A stretch of 64,000 bases of DNA, taken from contig JAVBWI010000004.1 in the NCBI GenBank assembly GCA_036677445.1, forward strand, positions 365,746 to 429,745, read 5' to 3'. The position numbers and the translations under genes were made by a program. How positions within the stretch are numbered: position 1 is the first letter of the stretch; each line of letters begins with the position of its first letter. The notes beneath the pieces are model-generated. The model did not search any database, was not told the DNA's origin, and was given only the letters and a program-made list of their open reading frames with translations. Below, in pieces: positions 8,180 through 16,283 of the stretch. Source of the stretch: JAVBWI01 sp036677445 (GTDB lineage Bacteria > Bacillota > Clostridia > Christensenellales > CAG-138).

Positions 8180-8548
8180 ATGAAAGATCTGATTTATTCA
8201 ACAACGGTTGTTAAAATCGGAGCCAGCGCACTGATGTTCCTCAGTGAGAAAATGCTGATTTTCTTTAATAAAAGAGCGCATTCCGACCTTGCGGAATATT
8301 CGGTGCTCATCGACGATGGCGAGGGCGGTTTTAACATTGAAACAGGGGATTATCTGGTTTTAGGAAACGCGCAATACCGCATCACGGCAATAGGTGATGT
8401 GGCTACCCGCAATTTCGAAATGCTCGGCCATGTCGTTGTAAGGTTCGACGGCAAGGATGTGGCCGCGCTGCCTGGCAATTTCCATGTGGAAAACAAAGAG
8501 ATTGCCCCAATCACCGAAAACATGACCATATCGTTTGTAAAAAAATAG
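8180..8548 (+). CDS. PTS glucitol/sorbitol-type IIA component lacking the usual phospho-histidine
   Basis: The protein has 122 residues with AAAGGAGGAGG before the ATG. It aligns end to end with glucitol IIA (SrlB/GutA): TTVVKIGASA near the start, a LGNAQYRITAIGDVA segment and GHVVVRFDG near the end. In E. coli SrlB the phosphorylated residue is His43 (context YCFIHCHGE). The equivalent stretch here reads YSVLIDDGE, with Ile and Asp in place of the two histidines. The remaining His residues are at positions that are not the known phosphorylation site. Either phosphotransfer uses another residue or another IIA, or this subunit is regulatory. The comparison rests on my recall of SrlB and should be aligned. 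Confidence 0.8.
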   Translation: MKDLIYSTTVVKIGASALMFLSEKMLIFFNKRAHSDLAEYSVLIDDGEGGFNIETGDYLVLGNAQYRITAIGDVATRNFEMLGHVVVRFDGKDVAALPGNFHVENKEIAPITENMTISFVKK

Positions 8549-8575
8549 CGTACAAACATAAGGAGGTATTCATTC

Positions 8576-9100
8576 ATGGTAACTTTCGTTGAAAACTTTC
8601 AGGCAATATTTATCGCCTGCGGGGAAACCTTTTTAAGCCTGGTGGGCGGCATCGTTCCCATGGTGCTGGTGCTGCTCACTGTGTTCAACGCCATTTCCGC
8701 CTTGATCGGCGCCGAGCGCCTGGAGAAGTTCTCCAGGTTCCTCGCTAAAAACAGGGTCCTCTCTTACACCGTACTGCCCTTCGTCTCCTGGTTCTTCCTG
8801 TGCAACCCCATGGTATACAGTGCGGCGAAATTCCTGCCCCAAAGGCAGCGCGCCAGCTTTATCGACGTTGTTGCCACCACCAACGGCCCCATGCTTTCCA
8901 TATTCCCGCACGTCAATCCCGCAGAGCTGTTCATTTGGCTGGGTATTGCGCAGGGTGTTGAAGCATTGGGGCTGCCCATCAGCGGCCTGGCGATCCGCTT
9001 CTTTATCGCAGGCTGGGTATTGGCGCTTCTGCGCGGCTTCATCACCGAGTGGATTTGGGTATTCCTTGCAAAACGCGAGGGCGTTTCCATTGACGGTTAA
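8576..9100 (+). CDS. srlA: PTS glucitol/sorbitol-type IIC component
   Basis: The protein has 174 residues with AAGGAGG upstream. It is integral to the membrane: hydrophobic segments at about 20-42, 62-82, 118-138 and 142-165. It matches the EIIC2-Gut family (SrlA), for example 'FLCNPMVYSAAKFLPQRQRASFIDV'. In the glucitol system the membrane domain is split between SrlA and the C-terminal part of SrlE, as here. It forms the sugar channel together with the next gene product, whose start lies 15 nt downstream. Confidence 0.9.
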   Translation: MVTFVENFQAIFIACGETFLSLVGGIVPMVLVLLTVFNAISALIGAERLEKFSRFLAKNRVLSYTVLPFVSWFFLCNPMVYSAAKFLPQRQRASFIDVVATTNGPMLSIFPHVNPAELFIWLGIAQGVEALGLPISGLAIRFFIAGWVLALLRGFITEWIWVFLAKREGVSIDG

Positions 9101-9115
9101 GGAGGTAAAGAAAAA

Positions 9116-10111
9116 ATGGCGAACTATAGAAGCGTTAAAATAGGCAAAGGCGCCAACGGCTGGGGCAAGTACCTTATCGTCACCCCGACCGAGAAAAAGA
9201 ATAAAGTCGTTTCCATCACGGGCGGCGGTATTCACCCCCTCGCCGAACGGATAGCAGAACTATCCGGCGGCGTCGCCGTAGATGGCTTTAAAAACCCCGT
9301 TTCCAACGACGAGGTATTCTGCGCGGTGGTGGACTGCGGGGGTACGCTCCGGACCGGCCTCTTCCCCAAGCAGGGCATCCCCACGGTAAATATTCTCGAT
9401 GGCGGCCCTTCCGGCCCCATGGCGGATTACTGCACCGAGAATAACTATGTTTCAGGCACAAAAATAAACAACATTGAGCCTACGGATGAGGCTGCATCCG
9501 TAGTGGCGGAGGCTGCAATGGAAAAGAAAGCGTACACCACAAGCAAGGAAGAGGCAAAAGGCCAAAACAAATTCCTCAACGCCATCACAAAAGTCATGAC
9601 CGTTGTTGGCCGGTTCATCGGCAAAATCGTCAACGTGTTCTTCGGCGGCGCAAGGCAGGCCGTAGACATGATGATCCGCAACGTGATTCCGTTCATGGTA
9701 TTTATTTCCTTCCTCATCGGTCTTATGACCACCACCGGATTTGGCAACTGGATTGCCGGCGGGCTTACCCCCTTTACCGGCACTGTGGGCGGGCTGATCA
9801 TATTCGCATTGATTATCGGCATCCCCGTGCTCTCCCCCCTGCTGGCTCCCGGCGCCGTTGTGCAGTCCGTACTGGGCACCATGATCGGTACCCTGATCGC
9901 CACCGGCCAGGTATCCCCCTCCCTGGCGCTTCCGGCCCTGTTTGCCATCAGCGTGGTAGACGCCTGCGACTTCATTCCCGTTGCAGCCGCGCTGGGCGAA
10001 GCCGCGCCGGAGACTTCCAGAATAGCGGTTCCCGCTATGCTCTTCTCCCGGTTTATCACCGCCCCCATTGCAGTGCTGGTCGGCTTTGTGGCGGGCATCG
10101 GCTTATTCTAA
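9116..10111 (+). CDS. srlE: PTS glucitol/sorbitol-type IIBC component
   Basis: The protein has 331 residues with a strong RBS (AAGGAGG). The N-terminal IIB domain (about 1-140) keeps the phosphocysteine motif DCGGTLR at Cys74 and the NILDGGPSGP loop. A linker leads to a membrane domain (about 175-331) with four to five hydrophobic segments and the family pattern LLAPGAVVQSV. SrlE of E. coli has the same order. Because the IIB cysteine is intact while the IIA His is missing, phosphate has to reach this Cys by a route not obvious from this operon. A stem-loop and a candidate sigma-54 promoter follow. Confidence 0.92.
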   Translation: MANYRSVKIGKGANGWGKYLIVTPTEKKNKVVSITGGGIHPLAERIAELSGGVAVDGFKNPVSNDEVFCAVVDCGGTLRTGLFPKQGIPTVNILDGGPSGPMADYCTENNYVSGTKINNIEPTDEAASVVAEAAMEKKAYTTSKEEAKGQNKFLNAITKVMTVVGRFIGKIVNVFFGGARQAVDMMIRNVIPFMVFISFLIGLMTTTGFGNWIAGGLTPFTGTVGGLIIFALIIGIPVLSPLLAPGAVVQSVLGTMIGTLIATGQVSPSLALPALFAISVVDACDFIPVAAALGEAAPETSRIAVPAMLFSRFITAPIAVLVGFVAGIGLF

Positions 10112-10136
10112 TACGTATTAACCCGTTTTTTTCAAA

Positions 10137-10192
10137 GAGAGAGTTTTTCGTCTGCCAACGTCTAACCAGCCGGTGCGGCGAAAAATTCTCTC
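10137..10192 (+). other. Intercistronic stem-loop between PTS IIBC and HPr genes
   Basis: A 14-bp stem (GAGAGAGTTTTTCG with CGAAAAATTCTCTC, one G-U pair) closes a 28-nt loop. No T-tract follows. It may set the level of the downstream HPr-EI message or protect the upstream one. Confidence 0.55.
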
Positions 10193-10235
10193 CTGCGAAA
10201 AACAACGTGATTTATTTTGTTGAATAGCCGATCCA

Positions 10236-10252
10236 TTGGCAATATACTTGTA
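10236..10252 (+). promoter_or_regulatory. Candidate sigma-54 (-24/-12) promoter for HPr-EI
   Basis: TTGGCA matches the -24 box exactly and TTGT resembles the TTGC -12 box; GG and the -12 G are 10 nt apart. It lies 36 nt before the HPr start codon, giving a leader of about 25 nt. Confidence 0.55.
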
Positions 10253-10287
10253 AATAAATGCTTTTTTGACACTATAACGGAGGATAT

Positions 10288-10545
10288 ATGACACAACGCT
10301 TTGAGGTCAAGGGTACCTGCGGGCTGCACGCACGCCCTGCGCTCCAATTTGTAGAGCTTGCGAAGCGCTTCGAAAGCAATATAACCATCGACAATTCCGG
10401 AAAACCCATCGATGCGAAAAGCCTGCTGGCGGTACTGTCCGCAGGCATCAGCGGCGGCACCGTCATTTCGATTACCGTAGAAGGCAGCGACGAAGCGGCC
10501 GCGATGAAAGCACTGGGGGAATATTTGAGTGTCCCTTTGCAGTGA
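10288..10545 (+). CDS. ptsH: Phosphocarrier protein HPr
   Basis: The protein has 85 residues with GGAGG upstream. The active site GLHARPA carries the enzyme I-phosphorylated His14. The regulatory segment DAKSLLAVLSAGI keeps a Ser at position 45 equivalent to the HPr kinase site Ser46 of Firmicutes, so it can probably take part in catabolite control. A full-length HPr inside a sugar-specific PTS operon is unusual, because most Firmicutes use one general ptsHI pair. It is followed by enzyme I after 43 nt. Confidence 0.93.
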   Translation: MTQRFEVKGTCGLHARPALQFVELAKRFESNITIDNSGKPIDAKSLLAVLSAGISGGTVISITVEGSDEAAAMKALGEYLSVPLQ

Positions 10546-10588
10546 AACAACAGGCAATCCACATCACACACAAGGCAGGAGATCATAC

Positions 10589-12283
10589 ATGAAGGGTACT
10601 GCGGTCGTCCCCGGCTATGCCATTGGAAGGGCAGTGGTGCGTAAAAAATGCGAAAAAGAGATGCCCTTAGCGCTTGACGGCGATATGGCGGTATTGGCGG
10701 AGCTGGAACGCTTTGAAACGGCGCTCATAACGTCCATGCGCAAGCTGGACACATCCTACAAGACCGCCCGGGAGACGTTATCCGGCGAGGAAGCGGAGAT
10801 ATTCGCCGTACACAGGGCGTTATTGGACGACCCGACCCTGATTGACGCGATACGCGGACGCATACGTACAGACAAACTGCCCGCTTCGCGCGCAATCGCT
10901 TCCGTTATTGACGAATATACCGCTCTGTTTGACAAAATGGACGACGAGTATCTGAAGGCGCGCAAGTATGACTTGTTGGAGATCGGCTCCTACCTTACGC
11001 AGGCGCTGCATTTTGGCGACGCGGATTGCGCAGCCGGCGGCGAGGAGCCTTTTTTGTTGGTTACCGCCGAGCTTCTTGCGGGCGATCTTCTCGGCAAGGA
11101 CGCCAAGCGGATTCTCGGCGTGATCGCCGAACGGGGCAACCTTACCGCGCACGCGAGCATTGTCTGCAAAAGCCTGGGGATTCCCTTTGTGATCGGTATA
11201 GAGGGCATTACTGAGCTTGCCGCGCAAGGCGTCACGGCGGTGCTGGACGGCTTTACGGGGACTGTTTTCCTGGAGCCGGATGAAGAGACCTGCCGCAGTT
11301 ACAGGCAGAAGATTGCGGAGCACAAAGCGCATACGGCGCATTTGCAGCAGCTCGTTGGCATACAGGCAGCGACGGCGGACGGCGTGGAAATTCAGCTTTA
11401 CGGCAATGCGGCTGGTGTTGTCGATGTAAAAGCCGCAGCGGAAAACGGGGCCGCGGGTATCGGGCTCTTTAGAACCGAGTTCTTATTTATGGACCGGCCG
11501 GATGTGCCGGACGAAGAGGAGCAGTTTTGCCTGTACCGGGACGCCGCTGTCGCCATGAACGGGCGCTGCCTCACTATCCGCACGATGGATGTGGGCGGCG
11601 ACAAGGAGATTGCCTCGCTGCAAATGCAAAAGGAGGAAAATTCCTTCCTTGGCGTACGGGGGGTGCGTCTGAGCCTGATGCGGCCGGCGTTGTTCCGCAC
11701 ACAGCTTAGGGCGATTTTACGGGCCAGCGCTTACGGCTGCATACGTTTGATGTTCCCCATGGTATGTTCAATAGATGAAATTCGGCAAATAAAGGGCATT
11801 GTCTTTGATGTGCAGCGGGAGCTGACGCAGCAAGGCATATCCTTCGACAACGGCATGCATTTGGGCGTGATGGTGGAAATACCCTCCCTTGCCATAATGG
11901 CCGATCTGTTGTTCAACGAGGTGGATTTTGTAAGCATAGGCACCAACGATCTTACCCAGTACCTGCTTGCCGCCGACAGAACGAACTATGCGCTGCACGG
12001 TATCACGTCGGTGTGCCACCCAGCGCTGGTCCGCCTCCTGCAGAATGTGATCCGTTGCGGCGCCGCGGCGGGCAAGGAAGTTGGCGTATGCGGCGAAATG
12101 GCGGGCATGCCCCAATATGTGCCGTTGCTTTTAGGGATAGGCTTACGGGAATTCAGCGTAAGCCCTCCGCTTGTATCCACCGTAAAGAAAAGTATTCTGG
12201 ATGCGGTCAGCACCGACTGCGCTGCGCTTGCGGCTTCCGTACTAAAGTGTGCTACAGCCGAAGAGGCGGAGATTTTACTGTAA
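10589..12283 (+). CDS. ptsI: Phosphoenolpyruvate-protein phosphotransferase (PTS enzyme I)
   Basis: I chose the ATG at 10589 (MKGTAVVPGYAIG, RBS AGGAGA), which matches enzyme I N-termini and gives 564 residues, the usual length. The N-terminal half carries the HPr-binding helical domain and the phospho-His domain with His188 in LTAHASIV (family GGxTSHxAI). The C-terminal half is the PEP-binding TIM barrel with FRTEFLFMDR, a VGIGTNDLTQY-like SIGTNDLTQYLLAADR and the catalytic Cys motif VCGEMAGMP. It takes phosphate from PEP and passes it to HPr in the cytoplasm. Together with HPr, IIA, IIC and IIBC it makes the operon a nearly self-contained PTS. Hairpin-rich DNA follows. Confidence 0.95.
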   Translation: MKGTAVVPGYAIGRAVVRKKCEKEMPLALDGDMAVLAELERFETALITSMRKLDTSYKTARETLSGEEAEIFAVHRALLDDPTLIDAIRGRIRTDKLPASRAIASVIDEYTALFDKMDDEYLKARKYDLLEIGSYLTQALHFGDADCAAGGEEPFLLVTAELLAGDLLGKDAKRILGVIAERGNLTAHASIVCKSLGIPFVIGIEGITELAAQGVTAVLDGFTGTVFLEPDEETCRSYRQKIAEHKAHTAHLQQLVGIQAATADGVEIQLYGNAAGVVDVKAAAENGAAGIGLFRTEFLFMDRPDVPDEEEQFCLYRDAAVAMNGRCLTIRTMDVGGDKEIASLQMQKEENSFLGVRGVRLSLMRPALFRTQLRAILRASAYGCIRLMFPMVCSIDEIRQIKGIVFDVQRELTQQGISFDNGMHLGVMVEIPSLAIMADLLFNEVDFVSIGTNDLTQYLLAADRTNYALHGITSVCHPALVRLLQNVIRCGAAAGKEVGVCGEMAGMPQYVPLLLGIGLREFSVSPPLVSTVKKSILDAVSTDCAALAASVLKCATAEEAEILL

Positions 12284-12616
12284 AGTACCGACAAACCCTC
12301 CATGGGGGTGTGGGGGAGTAGAAGTGATGTACTCGGGGTTCTAAAATCGATTCACAGGATCGATTTTTGGCTCTCACGAGCCAACGAACCCGCTTCCCTA
12401 CGGGAAGCCCCCCACTTAAATCCAATTTAACGACATGAGCGACATTTTCAGGCTGTCGATAAACCCCTTGGGGATTCGGGGACCGCTTTACAGTTCGCAA
12501 TGGTCGCACCATTCTCATACGAGTGGTGCTCCCTTGCTCACTGGCCTTCCGCCTCGCTTCATCTGCCACCGGCAGCACTCGGCTCCGGCTCCCGGAGGCT
12601 TAAGAACCGCCGCCAG
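12284..12616. repeat. Hairpin-dense intergenic block between enzyme I and the sigma-54 activator
   Basis: At least four perfect short hairpins occur in tandem: AAAATCGAT...ATCGATTTT (12343-12367), GGCTC...GAGCC (12369-12382), GCTTCCC...GGGAAGC (12392-12408) and GCACCA...TGGTGC (12506-12529). No credible ORF is present. The first could terminate the enzyme I transcript. GGGGGTGTGGGGGA at 12304 recurs at 39104. It runs directly into an R1 repeat. Confidence 0.6.
12343..12369 (+). terminator. Probable terminator of the PTS operon
   Basis: The perfect 9-bp stem AAAATCGAT / ATCGATTTT with a 7-nt loop lies 60 bp after the enzyme I stop and ends in a short T run. Confidence 0.5.
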
Positions 12617-12747
12617 CGACATGCGCGGTGGCGGCGGAAAGCCTTGCGACGCAAGGCTTTCCTTGCAGGAACAACCGCCCGTGCTGTAGGCACAGGTTGT
12701 TCCTGTAATCCTCGAAAAAGTGCCGTAAGGTACTTTTTCGACAAGCC
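12617..12747 (-). repeat. R1 three-hairpin repeat, copy A
   Basis: Read on the minus strand it has hairpin 1 (TCGAAAAAGT...ACTTTTTCGA), hairpin 2 (CAGGAACAACC...GGTTGTTCCTG with an 18-nt interior) and hairpin 3 (GGAAAGCCTTGC...GCAAGGCTTTCC), then GCCGCCACCGCGCATGTCG. Copies occur at 16284-16411 and 63825-64000. It abuts the stop codon of the activator gene, so hairpin 1 could also end that transcript. The right end extends to the TTA at 12748. Confidence 0.85.
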
Positions 12748-15483
12748 TTAAAGCATGTCGGTATTTCGTTCGAACACCATCTTGCCCAGCAGCATCCGTT
12801 CGGAAACGGGGATGGATATACGAAAAGCCTTCTCAATGGTATAGCTGATGTTTTCAACCAGCTTTCGCGTGCGCTCGTCCAGATTGAATGCACTGGATAC
12901 AGTAAAGCAGTGGCCGCTGATCACGCGTTCGAGCATGAACGTCATGTATACGTAGAGCCGCGTGCGCTCAAATCCTGTGATTTTATAAGAGAGGCTGCGG
13001 TCCAGCCAGACCACGCAGCGGCTGAAGGCTTCCTGTACCCTGCCGATATCGATGAAGGATACGTAGCGGCGGATGCTTTGCGCAAGCTCCTCTTCCGACA
13101 TGAAGGATATGTCCGAGGAGCGTTCCCGTCCGAAATCATGGGTAATGCCGCGTTTACCGAGGATGGAGGCAAAGTCGATCAGGTTGGTATGCTTCAGAAA
13201 CACCTCAAAGGGTACTACGCCCATCGCGGAATGGCTGTAGGAGAAGTTCACCATATCCACCACATAGCCGACGTTATCGGTTTCCATCATTTCCGACAGC
13301 CTGCGGTCGATCTCGCCATAGCTCCCGCACTGGTTAAAGCTTATGGTACGGATGCTGCTGCGGCGGTTACCCGAAAGATTAAGAAGGTTGCCGAGCATTT
13401 CCTTGATCTTTGTGCAGCAGGGCTCGTTCTCGCTGCATACCACCAGCGCCACCGAGACCGCGCGCAAATCGATTGCGGCTTGGTTGCTCACCGGAATCAG
13501 GCTCTCCATAACGCGGGCATGGTCCCATTCGTTCTGTATGATCTTGCTGGTCAGCACCACGATATTGGTCGTGGAAATATCATGAAACAGTACGCGGACC
13601 GGCATGTTCATGCGCTCGGAGAGGGTATGCGAAAGTATCAGCGCAGCGGTATCCTGTTCCATCACCACAAAGTTGGTTCCGCCCTGCGCGGCGCCGCCAT
13701 CCTGCTCGCTCCCGCTGCCTGCCATCGGAGCCGCATCCAACGGTTCAATATTGGTAATATCCAGCAATTTGTTCACGGTATGCGCAATTACGCGGTTGCT
13801 GTTGCCGTCGGAGGAAAGCAGATAGATTTTGTTTTCCGCCAGCTCTTTGTTGCGCACCACCAGGCGCATCCAGCAAAGCAGCGTGGCGGCATGGGAAGGC
13901 GATATGGAATAACGCCGAAGCAGCGGCTCTATAGGGTGCAGCGCCGCCGCGGTAGGCTCCAGTAACTCACTGGCCGCTGCCATCTTATGCATTGCGGCAA
14001 ATATGCGCGAAGGCATCTGCTCGCCGTCCACGGCAGCTTTTATGGCATAATAGATGCCATACTGCAATTCACCAAGACTGTTCTTATCCTCCTGCAGGCT
14101 GTGCAGCGCCCTGCCAAGCTGCGCAAATATCTCCGCATCCGGACAAGCTTCGTCCGGAGGCATATAGCAGAACTGCTTTAAATAGATTTCGGTGGCACGG
14201 GTCATCGCCTGCGCCGAAGGCTCGGCGTTATCCTTGAGCTCAAACTTAAAAATACGGGACAGACAAAGGGGTGCGTTGGTATCGTCACTGTCGCCCGCGG
14301 GATATATGCAAAGCTCGGTTTCATAGGCTGTTTCGGCCGCGCGGTTGCTGATCGAATACATGGCCTGCAAAATAATATCATCGGAGAGCTGGCCCACGCC
14401 CACCCGAAGCGGCGGCAATGTGCAATCCAGGTACGCCTGTGAGCAGATGCTTTTGATATCGGCCATCAACTGCCCGGTGTTGCCGGGGCATTCATAGCGC
14501 ATGAGGATGCTTACCACCTCTTTGCTCACAATGATGCGCTTCTGAATGTTGGTGCTTTCCTGTGTAAACGCGCGTTTTATCAAGCTGAAGCGCTCAGCCT
14601 GGCTGCGCTTTGAAAGCGGCGGCAGCTCGATGGTAATGGGGATACGGCGAAGGAGCGTGGGAATGAGCGCCTCCCGTGGGTTATAATTGGTAGCAAGCAG
14701 CAGCAGCACGTTGGCCGAGCGCTCCCGGTTTGTTTCCCCCATCCGGCGGTATGTGCCCTTATCGATGATGGAGAACAGCATTTCCTGCCCTTGCGGAGGC
14801 AGGGAATGCACCTCATCCAGGAAGAGTATGCCGCCCTCGGCAAGCTCCACCAGGCCGCGTTTTTCATTTTTCGCATCCGTGTATGCGCCGGCTTCATGGC
14901 CAAAGAGCTGGGAAAGCAAAAGCTGCGGGTTATTGGCATAATCCGAGCAGTTGAAACGAATGAACGGGTTGGCCTTGGAATAACGGCCGGTTTCTATTCC
15001 ATACTGATACATCACATCCACAAGGAACGTTTTCCCGCAGCCCGTAGGACCGACAATCAGCGCGGGGAGGCCTTTGGGCGGATAGCTTATGGATGCCTTG
15101 GCGCTGTTGATAATTTTTACCGGAAAATATTTGGGGTCATAGTACTTGTCAAAAACGGAAGGCTTGTCCTCCGCTATCGTTTCGCCCCGGAGCGCTTGCA
15201 TCAGTTCCTCTGGCGCATAGCTTTCTCTCGCGGGAATAGCCTTTAATATGTTTTGGCACACCCCCGCGTGAAGATACCGGACAGGCCTGCCGCTGAGCTT
15301 AACGGCTTGCGACTCCTCCGCGAGACGGTTGAGCAGCCGGCTGGCATCACTTCGATGAATGTCCAGAGAATCCGCAATGGAGGAAGCGTCAAGCCCCATT
15401 CTGAGGTTGGGTTGCTCCAGCGCCTGCTTCGTACATTGTTCCAGGAGCGCCAATATGTCGTCAAGCCTGCTGCTCATGGGCAT
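12748..15483 (-). CDS. LevR/MtlR-like sigma-54-dependent activator with PRD and EIIA-like domains
   Basis: The protein has 911 residues; GGAGGTAAC lies before the ATG (a second ATG two codons in has more usual spacing). Domains in order: N-terminal winged HTH (about 1-70), AAA+ sigma-54 interaction domain (about 110-345) with Walker A GPTGCGKT (145-152) and Walker B GILFLDE (218-224), PRD1 (about 440-550), an EIIA-Man-like domain (about 575-700) and PRD2 (about 800-905). The sigma-54 contact loop reads GAYTDA rather than GAFTGA. The phospho-His motif of the EIIA-like domain (HGxS in relatives) appears as DGNS. PRDs are normally phosphorylated by HPr and EII proteins, so this is the likely activator of the adjacent PTS genes. 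It is convergent with them. Confidence 0.88.
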   Translation of the reverse strand: MPMSSRLDDILALLEQCTKQALEQPNLRMGLDASSIADSLDIHRSDASRLLNRLAEESQAVKLSGRPVRYLHAGVCQNILKAIPARESYAPEELMQALRGETIAEDKPSVFDKYYDPKYFPVKIINSAKASISYPPKGLPALIVGPTGCGKTFLVDVMYQYGIETGRYSKANPFIRFNCSDYANNPQLLLSQLFGHEAGAYTDAKNEKRGLVELAEGGILFLDEVHSLPPQGQEMLFSIIDKGTYRRMGETNRERSANVLLLLATNYNPREALIPTLLRRIPITIELPPLSKRSQAERFSLIKRAFTQESTNIQKRIIVSKEVVSILMRYECPGNTGQLMADIKSICSQAYLDCTLPPLRVGVGQLSDDIILQAMYSISNRAAETAYETELCIYPAGDSDDTNAPLCLSRIFKFELKDNAEPSAQAMTRATEIYLKQFCYMPPDEACPDAEIFAQLGRALHSLQEDKNSLGELQYGIYYAIKAAVDGEQMPSRIFAAMHKMAAASELLEPTAAALHPIEPLLRRYSISPSHAATLLCWMRLVVRNKELAENKIYLLSSDGNSNRVIAHTVNKLLDITNIEPLDAAPMAGSGSEQDGGAAQGGTNFVVMEQDTAALILSHTLSERMNMPVRVLFHDISTTNIVVLTSKIIQNEWDHARVMESLIPVSNQAAIDLRAVSVALVVCSENEPCCTKIKEMLGNLLNLSGNRRSSIRTISFNQCGSYGEIDRRLSEMMETDNVGYVVDMVNFSYSHSAMGVVPFEVFLKHTNLIDFASILGKRGITHDFGRERSSDISFMSEEELAQSIRRYVSFIDIGRVQEAFSRCVVWLDRSLSYKITGFERTRLYVYMTFMLERVISGHCFTVSSAFNLDERTRKLVENISYTIEKAFRISIPVSERMLLGKMVFERNTDML

Positions 15484-15563
15484 GTTACCTCCAATATTTC
15501 ACCAACGCATATGGTATAGTATATCATAGGAACATGGCCATCCGCCATTTTACCCTGGAAAGA

Positions 15564-15626
15564 ACCCAAGCGGACAGCTTGAAAAGACCCAAGCGGACAA
15601 CAATTGAAAAAGAACCCAGGCGGGCA
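15564..15626 (+). repeat. Three direct repeats upstream of the SIS-domain gene
   Basis: ACCCAAGCGGACA occurs at 15564-15576 and 15587-15599, and as ACCCAGGCGGGCA at 15614-15626, each preceded by an A-rich GAAAA(G)A stretch. The periods are 23 and 27 bp. They lie in the divergent region between the activator gene and the SIS gene and could be binding sites for the activator or another regulator. Confidence 0.6.
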
Positions 15627-15665
15627 ACCGCGGAAGTAAGATTTATCAATACGGAGGAATTTAAC

Positions 15666-16268
15666 ATGAAAACCGAAGCACTCTTAAGGGCAAAAGCGTC
15701 TTTTGGCATTGAAGCCAAGGCAATATCCGACACCTTCGCCCACATGGACTTTGCGGCATTCGGCAAAGCGGTGGACGCTTTAAGCCATTGTGCGCGCATC
15801 GGCGTGACAGCATGCGGCCATTCCGGCATCGCCTGCATGCACTTTGCACATTCCATGTGCTGCATAGAACGCCCGTCCCGGTTTCTCTCCCCTTCGGAGG
15901 CGGTGCATGGCGCGCTCGGCTTCATTCAAAAGGATGATGTAATCGTTTGGGCTTCCCGCGGCGGAAAAACATCCGAACTGATCCCCATATTGGATATCTG
16001 TATACAAAAGCAGGCAATTATAATGGGCATTACCGAAAATCCGGAGTCAATATTGGCAAAGAAATCCCACATACTCCTGCCCATGAAAGTAGAATGCGAA
16101 AGCGACAAATACAACAGCCAGTCCACCGCCAGCTTCATCGCGCTGAGTTCTGTGCTGGATGCATTGCAAACAGCCGTGCTGGAGGAAACGGATTATAAAA
16201 ATGAAAGTTTTGCCCTGATACACCCCGGCGGCGCCGTAGGCGAGCGGCTCAATAAACGCAGCTTATAG
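15666..16268 (+). CDS. SIS-domain sugar-phosphate isomerase, GutQ/KpsF-like, without CBS domains
   Basis: I chose the ATG at 15666 with GGAGG upstream, giving 200 residues; the frame is open upstream through the direct repeats but lacks coding character. The single SIS domain contains GVTACGHSGIACMHFAHS and a VIVWASRGGKTSEL loop for phosphosugar binding. The end HPGGAVGERL matches the KpsF/GutQ pattern HPGGALGRRL. D-arabinose-5-phosphate isomerases of E. coli (GutQ, KpsF) add two CBS domains, which are missing here, as in several short homologues. Its place beside a glucitol-type PTS matches the gut operon of E. coli. Interconversion of ketose- and aldose-5-phosphates is likely; the exact substrate is open. 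Confidence 0.85.
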   Translation: MKTEALLRAKASFGIEAKAISDTFAHMDFAAFGKAVDALSHCARIGVTACGHSGIACMHFAHSMCCIERPSRFLSPSEAVHGALGFIQKDDVIVWASRGGKTSELIPILDICIQKQAIIMGITENPESILAKKSHILLPMKVECESDKYNSQSTASFIALSSVLDALQTAVLEETDYKNESFALIHPGGAVGERLNKRSL

Positions 16269-16283
16269 GAAACTGCGTTTGAG

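Noticed and set aside
12725..12745. TGTCGAA (0A box) inside R1 copies A and C
   Set aside because: It is part of hairpin 1, and copy B changed this base while keeping pairing, so selection is on the stem rather than on the 0A box.
12910..13965. Plus-strand ORF of 351 codons inside the sigma-54 activator gene
   Set aside because: Antisense to conserved PRD and EIIA-like domains; no RBS.
15534..15665. N-terminal extension of the SIS protein
   Set aside because: The frame is open, but it is made of the direct repeats, lacks homology and has no RBS, while the ATG at 15666 has GGAGG.
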